NCBI GenBank assembly: GCA_021018995.1
Contig: CM037585.1
Location: forward strand, 84,606,646-84,670,645
Direction of reading: 5' to 3'
DNA: 64,000 nt
Source: Chloranthus sessilifolius
Lineage: Eukaryota > Streptophyta > Magnoliopsida > Chloranthales > Chloranthaceae
Every line of letters begins with the position of its first letter. Position 1 is the first letter of the stretch. The notes beneath the pieces are model-generated. The model was not told the DNA's origin and searched no databases. It worked only from the letters and a program-made list of their open reading frames with translations. Of this stretch, positions 25,441 to 37,447 are shown piece by piece. The position numbers were made by a program, and so were the translations under genes.

Positions 25441-26986
25441 CTAAGCTTTGCTAGTCCACGAGCAAAAGAAACGTAAAAGCAAAATAAAGAGCCACTTTTG
25501 TAGGAAGCACAGTGCATTTAGCATATGCAACAAGCCTTTTAAACCCTAGGTGATCCCTAGAGGAGGAGTGAAGTCTCCCGAGGGTTTTGTGAAGGTACCC
25601 ACAAACTTCTCCATGAAAGCTTAACATCGGTGCAATATTATCAAATGAGCAATCAAGGAGCAGGTTAGTTACTCTTGAATCAATGATGAAACAGAAAATT
25701 TGATTATTGTTTGCAGAATTTAAACATTTATAAACCTCATGAATGTTTCAATATTTCCAATCTGTGAACAAATCATAGAAAATCATACAAATGTGCCGAA
25801 GAAGCTCATCCTATGGATAAAAATTAGGTTATAAGTCATACTTAAGGTGCTCAAGTTCCAACCCAAACACTCACGGTGGTATACTCTCATCGGTGTTTTT
25901 GTTGAGGGGTTCATTTTCACTCAAGCTCAAGAGCGATTACATCTCCCAAATGGATCTGTAAGCATGAGCATAGGCATGATTCTTAGGCAATGGCATCATT
26001 GACATCTCCTCACCATAGATTGGGTCACATCTCATCTCCACATGACTCACTCAACTTTGGATCACAAGGGCTTTTAATCTAGGTTTGTTTGTATGGCTTA
26101 TGGAGTGAAGTTTCAAGGAAAGGCAATTTGACAGAGGTTTGAATTTGAGAACTCGGGAAGTGCAGGAGATGGTTCATGACTCCACCTTTTGAGTTTAGCT
26201 TCTTTCTTCTTCTTCTTGAGATTCTCACATTCACGGTGATCAGTTCTTTCTTTGATCTTGCATTTTTCAACATAAGGTCCCTTTTTGCCTTTTGCTGCAA
26301 CTTTTTCACATTGTTTGTCTTTTCTTTTCTCGTCACCATATTGCCTGCTTTTGAGGTATTTTCTCTTCATTTTCTTGATGTTGCCTGAAAATGGTCCATC
26401 TTGATTCTTTCTCCTTTACCTCCTAATTCTCGTGAGTGAGGAAGGCTGAATTGGTTCCATAGGTTCAAGTACTTTTGGGTATTTTTGATGAAAAATTGTA
26501 GGATTCTGACTCAAATGGGGTACAAACAGGGCAGATTTTTTCTTGGTTGGTTCATAGGTTCAAGTCGTCCAAAGAAGGCCTTGATCTTTCCTCGGTTTCA
26601 TGAGTGTTACTTGTTTTAATTTGGAGTTTCCTAACTTCTAGTGGATCTAATGCCTCACCAATCCTTTGAATCGTAAAAAATTGCCTCACCACTCTTCACA
26701 GAGATGGAAAATATATGGGCTCAATTCTCACGGTTATGGTTTTTCCTTGAGCTTTTAAGTATATCTTTACCTTTTTCTCTTCCTTTGACTTACTATGTGC
26801 GATATAAGATATGTTTTATGGTGTAATCATCATGGAAATGTAGAATATCGCAAGGTTTAGAATGTCTAAATTCTTGCAAAGAAAATTTTAAAATTTCCAC
26901 ATTGTCATGATTCTTAAGTAAAATAATTCATTTCACGATTACTTAGGTGATTTTGTCCTTAGGTTAACTATTCCTTAGGACCATGC
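25441..26986 (-). other. 3' noncoding region of copy C
   Basis: Collinear with the same region in copies A and B. No supported gene. Confidence 0.7.
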
Positions 26987-27015
26987 CACACCCCCAAACC
27001 TATGAGGCGGTCCTC
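26987..27015 (-). promoter_or_regulatory. Second PPT-like box, copy C
   Basis: The minus strand has CATAGGTTTGGGGGTGTGG. The GAGGAC motif upstream is shortened relative to copies A and B. Confidence 0.58.
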
Positions 27016-27336
27016 GGTTCAAAGGTGGTGGCATAGTCCATTATTAGGGAAAGCAGAAAAAATAATAGCATGGAGAATTACTGAAAGCAAATTGTATGAA
27101 CCAGAAATTTTACGAAAAATAAAAGAAAAAGAGGAAAGGAGTAAGGGTGAGGGTTTATTTTTTTTGTTTCAAGTAGGAGACAACTATAATGAAAAAAAAA
27201 TTGCAAAATAACAGAAAACAAAACAATTAACAGAGAAAAATGGAATAAGAAAGAAAACAAATGACAGAATTGCACCGAATGATACAAAAAACAAAAGATT
27301 TATACATTGTATTTGAGACTCAGTAGATGCAGACTT

Positions 27337-29594
27337 TTAATAAATAGGATCAAAGTCAGTATCATAGATGGGTTCTATGGGTCGAACTAGAGTCAGCTGA
27401 ATCCGAACTAGAATCTGTTGGAATCTAATCTGGATTTTGGTTTCAGAATGGAGTTCTGGAGTTCAGGTACTCTTGACTTGATCTTCGTGAGGCCAAGGTG
27501 TTTGGGTGGTTTTCGTTCTTGAGCTAACTGAGCTTGGAGCATATCCACCTTTTGACCAATTGGAATGTTCCCCACAGATCCCTCATCTTCTCTCTCTCAA
27601 ATTGCATGAAATGCTCTAATTTTTTATTTTGGCCTCATAAGGGGTTGATGTAGGCCTCTGAATCAGCACATCCCTGGATGTAGGGATTTTCTATCATGGC
27701 CTGGGAGAGGGTGGCATATCTAGGGAGGGATGGAGTGGTAGGGGAAGGGTCTCTGGGGGGGGGGGGGGGTCTGCTTGGGTAGCCTGGGTAGTGGAGGGTG
27801 GAAGCACTAGGACTGGTGTTTGGGTTGCCTGTGAGGCAAAATGGAGAGCAGGTAATGGGGTAGGTGGTAATGGGGCGTTGATCGGATGAGTTTCCAATGT
27901 AGCATCGATTGTCTCTGCATTTGTTTGAGCTGGCTTGGATATTTTGGAGGTAGGTGAGGATGGTGTAGGAGGAGTGTGGGGAGATTAGCCTAGAGGGGAT
28001 TGGGATTAGTGAGGTGGAGGGTTGGGGGGTAATGGGTGTGAAAGGGGAGGTGGGGAAATGGGTGAAAGGGGAGGAGCAGGGATAGGTGTAGGATCTAGCT
28101 CCATGGTGTCAAATAGGGGTGAATAAGCCTCTGGGGAAAGGTTGGGGTTGAGGTCTGGGATACCCTGTGTATGTGTCAAGGGGTGTGGGAGTGTGAGGAG
28201 CTTTGGAGCGAGGGGTGGAAGGGATGGAGCAAGGATTGGGGTGGCTAATTCCTCTAGGACTGGTTATTGTTGGGGAGATGGGTGGTGTTGGGATAGTAGG
28301 GTGGTTGGTGGTAGGGGTGTCCAAAATAGGAATGATGGAAGGTGTGGATGATGAACCAGGGATGGGGAGGGTGTGGAGGAATAGGGAACCAGGCCATTCA
28401 GGGTCAGGAGGTGCAGAAGAGCCGGCTACCTCAGGCAGGTGTGGACTAAGTGCAGAAGTGGTGCAAACTAAGAGCTGGTCACCACAGGAGTTGGGCTTGT
28501 AACCCGGTAGGGGTGAGGCTCAGGGGGTTGAGGCTCCACACAATTTCCACTTGCAAGATGCCCACCCACACTTTGTGGCTTGGTTCTCATGCTCAAGAAG
28601 AAGAACTAGCTCTGCTCAAAAGTTATGGGTTCAAGAAATAGGCGCATAGGGGCAAAGCGAGCAGGGGCTGGTTCTCCTACTTCCTCATTCTTCTTAACAT
28701 GGCGACTTGTGGTCCGTGCTTTTTGCCAAAGTTGTGAGGAGTGAGTACCTCAAAGGGCTCTTCCCTATCAATGTCAAACTTGGCTCGTAAGAGGGCTGAA
28801 ATTAGTCTTCCAAAGGGAGGCCAAGAATTTTCTGTTCCTTCTTTACCTTGGCACTCACATCAGCCATTGCTTCAGATGAGCATGGGGCATTGAAAAATTG
28901 CCCTTAGAAAAGTGAAAGAGGGCTTCGAGGATAGGAGTTCGCCTCTTGGGTATGCCCACATAAAAAGCTCCCTCTGAGTATGGAATCCATTAGATATTAC
29001 AAGAGATCTCTTCTCATTATTGATTGCCCAACCCACCATGCCTTGTGTCAAATGGGCAGCCATGTCAAGAAAGAGGCGCTGAGGGCAGCCAAAGGTCCAT
29101 CGGGTTGAATTGAAAAGGTATCCCAGCATGCCCTATGTCCTCACCGATTAGGTCACAGTTATCTATGAAAATGACTAAGGTTGGCACGTCTGCAACATCT
29201 TCAGTGACCTTTGTGAGGTTTTGATACCACAGTTTTATCATCCTTGGATAAGTTTTTTCTGGTAATGGGGTGAGGATAGTGCTGAGAGAAGCTTCCCTGA
29301 GGTATCTTAGGGATGGTAGGCAATCATGTTTGGAGGAGAAAAAAGTTTCATCCACCAATAGCTCAGGTATGAGCTTCTGGGTATCAATGAAGGGGTTAGG
29401 CAAAACTAAGTGAATGGGTAATGGTGGGCAGGACTTGGCTTGAGGCGCAGGGTAGGCTCTCATGATGATTTTCTTTCCTTTTTCAACCCTATCCGCCTTT
29501 GTCCATTGAAAGCTTTCTTTGCAGACGTTTTTGCTTTGCCTTTGGCTTTTGGGGTCGATTTGGTTGCCTTCTTGACTGATGATTTGGGGAACAT
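27337..29594 (-). pseudogene. Env-like ORF, copy C (broken)
   Basis: The ATG at 29592-29594 opens a basic stretch (MFPKSSVKKATKSTPKAKGK); in-frame ATGs also occur at 29624 and 29657. The first 130 codons after the basic region are well preserved at 29463-29065 and include LVLPNPFIDTQKLIPELLVD and TYPRMIKLWYQNLTKV. The Pro-rich part (28324-27694) and acidic tail are heavily disrupted, including a 15-G run at 27755-27769 that copies A and B lack. Function is unknown. Confidence 0.75.
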
Positions 29595-29938
29595 GGCAGC
29601 TAAGGATTTTTCAGTTTTTCCCATACTTAATTGACGGAGGAAAAATGCTCCAAACACTGGCTAACACAGATTTAGATTTTTCTAAAAAGATTGAGCGAGA
29701 ATGGATAGAAAAAATACCGCGATCTAGGGTTTGTGCTTGAACTGAGTCGCTTTGTTTGTAAAGATCGCCCAACTGACAGTCTGACTTTGATCTCTGAAAA
29801 ATGGAAACGCTCAAACAATTAGGAACAAACGGCTGATATCCTTGTGGAGCTCGTGTGAGAAGAGAGTGAGCTAGGGTTTTAGTGGAGCGTCGCTCTGCAG
29901 AGAGTGTTTGCAAATACAAAGCTAACTTCAAAACGACT

Positions 29939-30265
29939 AAATATACTTGAAGCTAAAATCGCAAAGCACCTTTAAGTTTTCGAAAAGTTCCAAAAGAGCC
30001 CTTCTTATTACTTCGAATGGCAAAAGTGACTTTCGACAAGTAGATAGCTTCAGAAAGATTATTTCGCAAAGGACTTAGCTTCAGAACCGTCTATTCGAAA
30101 AGGAAATGTTATCATAATCAACTATTCGAAAAGAACATCTTTGTTTTCGAGCAGTTCATTGCAGCTCCAGAATCTTCTCGAATAGACTTTGGACTTTGCG
30201 AAAAGTAATTTTTGCTTTGCGATTTGAACTTTAAGTGTAATTAAACTATGCGAAAAGGGAAAAGA
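29939..30265 (-). promoter_or_regulatory. Internal CG-motif module and TATA-like site, copy C
   Basis: Same module as 5643-5960, with GTATATTT on the minus strand at 29939-29946. It separates the integrase stop (30329) from the leader of the env-like frame. Confidence 0.52.
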
Positions 30266-30328
30266 AACAGAAACAGAGAAATTCAGTAAAAACTATGTTG
30301 TACAAACATAATATACAATTTTCTACCA

Positions 30329-31735
30329 TCAGATTTTTGGAGATTCGTGATGACAGATGGGCAGCACAGGCTCCTGAATGTTGTCAATGCATGGCTTGAG
30401 CCTCTGACCATTTACCTTAATGACTCTTCCGTCATTGGGATCACGGATATCCACAACTCCTGAGGGGGCAGCCTTGATGACAGTGTATGGCCCTTCCCAT
30501 CTGGATCTCAATTTGCCAGGAAAGAATTTAAGTTTAGAGTTGAATAACCATACCTTGGACCCCGGTATGAACTCTTTTCTCATTAAACTCCTATCATGAA
30601 ATGATTTGACTTTCTCCTTATACAATCTGGAGCTTGTATAAGCATCCATCCGCAGCTCTTCCAATTCAGTGAGTTGAAGTTTCCTGTGATTACCAGCAGA
30701 AGTTAGATCCATATTAAATGTTTTAATAGCCCAGAAAGCTTTGTATTCTAACTCTACTGGCAAATGACATGCTTTGCCATAGACCAGTCTAAAAGGAGAC
30801 ATTCCAATTGGAGTTTTGTAGGCAGTTCTGTATGCCCACAAAGCATCATTAAGCTTAAAGGACCAATCCTTTCTGTCCTTCTTCACAGTTTTTTCCAAAA
30901 TGTGTTTGATCTCTCTATTTGAAATCTCCACCTGTCCACTGGTTTGTGGATGATAGGGAGTGGCTACTCTGTGAGTGACAGAGTACTTTTTTAATAGAGA
31001 GTCAAACTGCCTGTTGCAAAAGTGGCTCCCCCCATCACTGATGATGGCTCTGGGGAATCCAAATCTGGAAAAAATGTGGTCTTTGAGGAATCTTAAAACC
31101 ACTTTGTGATCATTGGATTTGGTAGCTATGGCCTCAATCCACTTGGAGACATAGTCCACAGCTACCAAGATGAAATTATTTCCATTAGAAGGGGGAAAGG
31201 GGCCCATAAAATCTATGCCCCAAACATCAAACAACTCAACTACCAGGATTGGCTGTAGGGGCATTGAGTTTCTTTTGGAAATACTGCCCAGTTTTTGGCA
31301 GTTCTGGCAAGATTTACAGTGCTGTAAGGCATCTTTAAAGATTGTGGGCCAATAGAAACCACACTGCAGAATTTTTGCAGCTGTTTTATTGCCACTGAAA
31401 TGGCCTCCACAGGCCTGTTCATGACACATTGACAATATGCCAGAGAATTCATGGTCCGGGACACACTTTCTGATCACTTGGTCTGCACAATTCTTGAATA
31501 GATAAGGATCTTCCCAAATGAAATTTTTAACTTGTGAGAAGAAAAGATCTTTATCCATTCGATTCCAATGTTGAGGAATCTGTCCAGTAGCCAAGAAGTT
31601 GACTATGTTTGCAAACCAAGGACTGTGGGTATTGATGGCAAAAAGTTGCTCATCAGGAAATGATTCATTAATGGGTAAGCTATCATCCTCAGTATTGAGA
31701 ATTCTGGATAAGTGATCAGCCACCACATTCTCCAC
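30329..31735 (-). CDS. Integrase (C-terminal part of Gag-Pol), copy C, open frame
   Basis: 468 codons open. HHCC zinc domain: His105, His112, Cys143, Cys146. Catalytic core DD35E: Asp175 in [10 protein letters not shown], Asp234 in ISDGG and Glu270 in QVEISN, with exactly 35 residues between the last two. The GPY motif typical of Ty3/gypsy integrases is near residue 415. The first Met is only the start of the open stretch: in an intact element this is the tail of Gag-Pol, released by protease. This is the only full integrase of the window. Frame breaks begin immediately upstream at about 31736. Confidence 0.93.
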   Translation of the reverse strand: MENVVADHLSRILNTEDDSLPINESFPDEQLFAINTHSPWFANIVNFLATGQIPQHWNRMDKDLFFSQVKNFIWEDPYLFKNCADQVIRKCVPDHEFSGILSMCHEQACGGHFSGNKTAAKILQCGFYWPTIFKDALQHCKSCQNCQKLGSISKRNSMPLQPILVVELFDVWGIDFMGPFPPSNGNNFILVAVDYVSKWIEAIATKSNDHKVVLRFLKDHIFSRFGFPRAIISDGGSHFCNRQFDSLLKKYSVTHRVATPYHPQTSGQVEISNREIKHILEKTVKKDRKDWSFKLNDALWAYRTAYKTPIGMSPFRLVYGKACHLPVELEYKAFWAIKTFNMDLTSAGNHRKLQLTELEELRMDAYTSSRLYKEKVKSFHDRSLMRKEFIPGSKVWLFNSKLKFFPGKLRSRWEGPYTVIKAAPSGVVDIRDPNDGRVIKVNGQRLKPCIDNIQEPVLPICHHESPKI

Positions 31736-31749
31736 TTTTCTTATCCTTA

Positions 31750-32144
31750 ATCAGATCAAACTCCTGTAATAGGAGGATCCATCCTGATTAATCTGGCTTG
31801 GTATCCTTCTTCAGACAGAAGGTACTTTTAGGGCAGAGTGGTCAAGAACACCACAATTTGTGAACCTAAAACATAAGACTGAATTTTTCCAATGCAAACA
31901 CACTGGCCAGCAGCTCTTTCTCAGTTGTTGTCTAATTGAGCTGGGCATCTATCATGGATCTACTGGCACAAGCTATGCCATGGGGAAGCTTATCCTTTCT
32001 CTGCCCTAGGACAGCTCCTAGGGCATAGTCTGATGCATCACACATCAGCTCAAAGGGCACTGAATAGTCAGGGGACTGCAAGATGGGAGCTGAAATCAGA
32101 CATTTCTTAAGGACCTCAAAGGTCATGCATTCATTAGTAAACAC
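31750..32144 (-). pseudogene. RNase H domain of pol, copy C (broken)
   Basis: FELMCDASDYALGAVLGQ and KDKLPHGIACASRSMIDAQL are readable in 32144-31932. The frame breaks before the TTEKE motif. Confidence 0.78.
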
Positions 32145-32219
32145 AAAAGGAACATCTTGACACAGAAATGACAGAGTGGCTTGGAAATTTTATCTGAAAT
32201 CTTTGATGAACCTCCTATA

Positions 32220-32995
32220 AAATCCTGCATGCCCTAAGAAACTTCGATTTGCTTAACAGTTCTAGGAGGAGGCAAATGTGCAATTAGATCAATTTTTCCT
32301 TGGTCCACCTCTATGCCTTTATGGGAGCCCACATGCCCTAGGACAATGCCTTGGGTGACCATAAAATGACTCTTTTCCCAGCTTAGAACCAAAGTGGTTT
32401 CTTCACATCTTTGCAACACCAACGTGAGGTGGTGTAAGCATTGGGAAAAGCTGTCTCCATAAATTGAAAAGTCAGCCATGAAGATCTCCATGAATTGATC
32501 AATCATGTAAAAGATGGCATACATGCATCTTTGAAAAGTAGCAGGGCATTGCAAAGACCAAAGGGCATCCTCCTATAGGCAAAAGTGCCAAAGGCAGGTG
32601 AAGGTGGTCTTTCTTGGTCCTGTGGGTACACAGGATCTGGTTGTAACCAGAGTACCCATCAAGGAAGCAGTAGTGCTTTACCTGCAAGCTTATCAAGGAT
32701 TTGGTCAATGAAGGGAGGGGAAATGGTCTTTCCTTGTCATGGTATTTAATTTTATGTAGTCTATGCAGACCCTCCATCCAGCTTGTTTGTCCGGTGGACC
32801 AGATTCAGCTACCACATGATGCCAGATTTCTTAGGCACCACCTGTGTGGGTGCTACCCAAGCAGAATCTGAAATGGGGTAAATGACCCCAAAGATCTAGC
32901 AGACTTGACAACTTCCTTCATTACCACTTCTTGCATGTGAGGATTCAACCTTCTTTGCATTTCTCTAGAAGGCTTGGCATCCTCTTCTGTGGATC
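32220..32995 (-). pseudogene. Reverse transcriptase domain of pol, copy C (broken, altered active site)
   Basis: FLDGYSGYNQI is in the piece 32777-32499. ATFQRCMYAIF, IDQFMEIFMADFSIYGDSF and GIVLGHVGSHKGIEVDQGKI are in 32554-32234, the usual order of RT palm and thumb motifs. The catalytic box reads FMAD instead of the FMDD of copies A and B, through a GAT to GCT change near 32475. Loss of that aspartate would abolish polymerase activity if real. The frame is broken upstream. Confidence 0.8.
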
Positions 32996-34345
32996 TTATG
33001 CATGCATACTTGGGTTTATTCCTCCTAAATCAGCAATGGTCCAGCCAATTGCTTTCTTGTGCTGTTTAGAACTACCAACTGCCTCTTCTTGCTCCTCTGT
33101 AAGGGAGGAAGAAATAATCACAGGTAGTGTTTGATGATCTCCCAAAAACACATATTTCAGATTTTTGGGGAGCTGTTTGAGTTCCAATTCAGGTGGGCTG
33201 AGAAAAGAGGGCAGCAAAGGTACCTTGGTAACTTGTGGAAGAGGGAGAGGAGCAGGTCTCCAAGAGAGAGAACTTGATGACTGTTGGTGAGTGCCTTGCA
33301 CAAAGCAGACTCCCTTTGAATTTGATCTCCCTTTTCCTTCTTTCTCAGTGGATTCCCAATCATTTTTAAATTCTGTGGTGGAGTCTTTACCTTGCAGAAA
33401 TGTTTGTAAAGACTCCTCCACCAGCTCATCAATGATGTCAACATGGAAACATTCCTCAGCAGAGAATTGAGGTTGAGTAACAGCATTATACACATTCAAT
33501 TTAACTTTCATATTTCCAAACGACACCTCCATGATGCCAGACCTGCATTGAATGCATGCATTAGTCAGAGCTGTGAATGGTCTTCCTGAATGACAGGGAT
33601 GGCAAGTGGTACTTTTGGTTGGTTCCATGTCCAACACCAAAAAGTCAGCAGGTAGAAAAACTTGTCTACTCCTACCAAAACATCTTCAATCAACCCCATA
33701 GGTTTCCTTTCAGGATCTGTCAGCTAGTCAACACCACTTGAGTGGGTTTCAATTCTCCCAAACCTAGCTTCTCATAGACAGAATTAGGGAAGCAGTTGAC
33801 ACTAGCACCAGATCTAGCAAGGCTTTCTCAATGGTGTGCTCCCAATGATGCAGGGATTGTGGGGATTCGGTCTTGCATCTTAGGTGGTGTTGCAATTGAT
33901 AGCACTTGGTTGATTTTCTCACAAAGGCCTTCTTGGATAAATGTATCCTAGATTGCCTTTTGTGAGTGCATACCTCTTTGAGAAATTTTGCATAAGCAGG
34001 GACCTGTTTGATTGCATCAAGCAGAGGTAGATTAATTTTAACTTGCTTGAATGTCTCCATCATTTCCTCAATTTTTGTGTTTCCTTTGTCAAAAGGAGAA
34101 ACTGACTTCATTGCATGGGGAAATGGGAGATGAGGAACAAATTTCTCCTTCTCATCTTTTTCAACAATTTTGTTATTTTTCTGTTTTTCATTTTTTTGAA
34201 TTTTCTGATGTAAATCAACAGCCATATTGCTATCCAGCTGTTGTTCCTGCACTTGTTCTTCATCTTTTTCCTCTTCACTACCCACTGTGTTGTTTATTAT
34301 TCTTCCACTTCTCAAAGTAGTCACAACTTTGATTTCCTCATGGCC
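32996..34345 (-). pseudogene. Protease and protease-RT linker of pol, copy C
   Basis: The piece 34366-33764 (200 codons) contains TTLRSGR, the INLPLLDAIKQVPAYAKF linker and the approach to the protease, but a frame shift replaces GAS after LLDL. The 214-codon open piece 33640-32996 is the linker, with IMEVSFGNMKVKLNVYNA, HVDIIDELVEESLQTFLQ and LPVIISSSLTEEQEEAV followed by KKAIGWTIADLGGI, the standard entry into gypsy RT. Confidence 0.78.
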
Positions 34346-35718
34346 ATTTGAGGATTCTCCAACCATGTCCCTTAGGATTGTTCAAGGTTGGTAGTTTACC
34401 CTCTTCTCTCTGAGCCAATGAATTTGAGAGTTGGCGCGGCGTTGCTTCAATTTTTTTAATGCTCTGACTGTGAAGGTTCACAGGCTGAGACAGAGTTCCA
34501 AGATTGTGAAGTGAGCTCAAGACCCGCTCTTCAAAGGTCGGGATCTAGGAGGGCAGGGCTGGTGCATCTTGCATGGCTTGTTGTTGGTTAGGTCAAAATT
34601 TGATTTATTGTAAAAATTTTGATATGGCTGAGCAGGTTTGAAAGGTAATTGATTTTGGGCTGCTGTTTTGGGGCTGGTAATTTCTGATTCCACGAGATTA
34701 GGATGAGATCTCCATGGGTAGTCATTCGATTGCATCTGTCCATAAGACTGAGCTGCATGAGCTTGTTCCATCATGAGTTCTGAAATTGTGATGAAGGACA
34801 TTGATCAATGGAATGAGTGGGGCGGCATATCAGACATGCCTCCTCTACTCTTGACCCATTTGGAGCTTTAAATGAGTCCATCACCTATCAAATTTTGTGG
34901 TCAAATTATCCACTTTCCTTTCCAGCTCATTGACTTCATAAACTTTCCTCTTGTGAATTGGGGATTATTCATCCTAGCTGGATTCTCGGTGTCCCTTGAC
35001 AGGATTCCTGCTGGGTTGAATTTTCTCCAATCACCTCAAAGAGGTCCCAAACCTCTTCAACTGCTTTAAGTAGGTACCTCCACAAGAGGCATCCACCATG
35101 TTCTTGCCCTTCCGATCAATTCCTTGATAGAAGCTTTGAACTACCTGCCATTTAGGAATTTGATGGTGAGGGCATTGTCTTAACAGTTCTTTAAACCTTT
35201 CCCATCCTTCTTCGGAAGATTCAGTTGAGTTTTGGGAAAAGAGATGATGCTTTGTCTCGTTGGCTGGTTTTAGTCATTGGGAAATATTTTGACAAAATTG
35301 ACATTGCAAATCATTCCATGATGTGATGCTGTTTGGTGCTAACATAGATAACCATGCTCTAGCTTTGTCCTTTAATGAAAAAGGAAAGAGCCTAAGCTTG
35401 GTTGCCTCTGGACCAAGTCCAGCTATGTTAAATGTTGTGCATAAAGCCAGAAATTCATCAATGTGTTTGTAAGGGTCTTCCTTACTCAATCCATGGAATG
35501 AAGGCAACATTTGGATGGTGGAGGACTTAATTTCATAATTTCCCTCCACTGTGGGAAATTGAATGCAAAATGGGGAATTATAAGCACCAGGGGCAAAGTA
35601 GTCTCTTAACAATCTAGGTCTTCACCCATTGTAGATCGTGATGTATGTCGGTTTCTTAGGAGTCTTTCAACTTCGAATTTAACGGGAGAATCTCAGTTGA
35701 GGTTCTCCTGCCAAACAT
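34346..35718 (-). pseudogene. Gag, copy C (broken)
   Basis: The start ATG is at 35716-35718 but a frame shift near 35620-35690 separates it from the open piece 35612-35274 (112 codons with FHGLSKEDPYKHIDEFLALC and FPFSLKDKARAWL). Zinc-knuckle DNA lies near 34800-34870, with the His-Cys half (HSIDQC) readable. Confidence 0.82.
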
Positions 35719-35875
35719 ACAACTCAGAGAGGAATTTGGTACAGCAAACCTGTTGAATTACGTGCTTTCCTTTCCTTCATACAGCTGTAAGCTGCACAGA
35801 AATAACAACAGAATTAATAAATGACTGATAAATAAATGAAAATAAACATAGGTCTTATCTATTTTAGAACAAATT

Positions 35876-35892
35876 CCCCGGCAACGGCGCCA
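35876..35892 (-). other. Primer-binding site (tRNA-Asp), copy C
   Basis: The minus strand reads TGGCGCCGTTGCCGGGG, 6 nt from the end of LTR 4. Confidence 0.93.
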
Positions 35893-36882
35893 AAAACTTG
35901 TTGTCGCTCCAAGTGTGCCAAAATTATGTGCATTATAAATCAATAATTAAAGAATTAAAGAATGCTAAATTATATGGATGTTAACTTATGAAAGGGATAT
36001 CAGCACCTTGGGGCTAACACTGGCCTGCAAGATCAGGGCCAGTTGTAGCAAGTTTTAAAAGTGAGTATATTAAAGATCGTCCACAGAGAATTAGTCTGAA
36101 ATATGAGATAGACCTCCAGATCTGTGCTACCAGATCTGGCTCTATAATTATCTAGAAAGCAGATAAAAAGAGAGTGTTGGGTTTTGTCACGTTTAACTAA
36201 AAGCAAATAAAGAAAAGAACTGACTAACTGATCCAGATTCAAGTTGGGGAAGTGATTAAAATAAATCAAATGGAGAAATAATAACTTTCTGTGATTTCGC
36301 CTTTGAATTTTAATGGAGAATCTGCAACTAAACAGAGTTGATTCAATCTTCATCTGGCTACCAGCACAGATGTAAGAGAAATAAATCTGAATTAAGGAAG
36401 GGGTTTAGACTTATGGTTATGATCTGTCCACTTAAATGGTCATAGATCATCCAATAGTTGTTGACCTATCCTCAATTCAGAACATGAACATCACTGCAAG
36501 TGCTGTCAGAACTAGGTTACCAACGCTAATTCGTACAGGGGTAATGAATCAAGGGAAATTGCATGCAAAGTAGTGAATCTAAAGGAGTCTAATGCACTAA
36601 GGTGATCAATAAGAACCCTTGACATGAATCCAATGGAGAAAACACAGTTTACAGCAACCTTTTAAATTCAATCTTACAATTACAGAGCACGGCTTTAGAA
36701 AGCCCTCAGACTAGCAGTCTTGAATCCGATCTCTTTGGAGTTACAAAAGCACTCTCAGCAACTCTCAAAAGCAAAACAGAGGAAGAAATTACAAGGGGTA
36801 CAGATAGACTATCTGACCGGAAGGAGGGAAACAGAGATGAAAACTCAAAATCTGGATGCCCCAATTGGGCAAATGTCTTCTC

Positions 36883-36891
36883 AATTTATAG
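36883..36891 (-). promoter_or_regulatory. TATA-like box of LTR 4
   Basis: The minus strand reads CTATAAATT. It would drive transcription of copy C. Confidence 0.58.
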
Positions 36892-37252
36892 CTTTCCCTC
36901 TATCCTGCACAAGGCTGAATTGACCAATCAGAAGTGCTCAGATCTGGATTGCCCAATGGCTGTTGAGCACGGGGATCCAGATCTGTTCTGGCCAATGAAA
37001 ATGCTCTGATCTGGTTCGGCCAATCAGGCGTTAGAAGCATCAATTCTGTTATGGGAATTCAAAAGTCTGTTTGAGCTTCTAGAAGTTCCCGCCAAGTGAT
37101 TTCATCTTTGGGTTTTCACGTGGGGCGGAATATGCCTTTGGTTTGTGCTTGGAATCTTCCGGAATGTCTCTGTGCTTTTAATTACATTGGGGCGCGTGCA
37201 GAGTTTACTGAAATGCCCTTCAAAGTGGCTGTAAATCCCCAGTATGCCATTT

Positions 37253-37447
37253 CGCAGAGTTTAAGGGTCTTTTCGCAAAGTAGTTTGGCTCCAGAAGTTC
37301 TTTTCGCAAAGTGTTTTCTTCTTTTCGCAAAGGTCATTCTTCTATTCGAGGAGTGTTTTCTTCTTTTCGCAAAGTTCAAGGTTCTTTGCGAATTGAAGAG
37401 ATTCTTTGCGAATTGAGCTTTAGCTTCCATTCTTCTTTGCGAATGGA
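37253..37447. promoter_or_regulatory. CG-motif array in U3 of LTR 4
   Basis: Eight CG-centred motifs in 195 bp: TTCGCAAAG near 37272, 37304, 37325 and 37367, ATTCGAGG near 37344, and TTTGCGAAT near 37385, 37405 and 37437. Between them the sequence is T/C-rich. It lies about 370-560 bp upstream of the TATA-like site. Confidence 0.65.
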
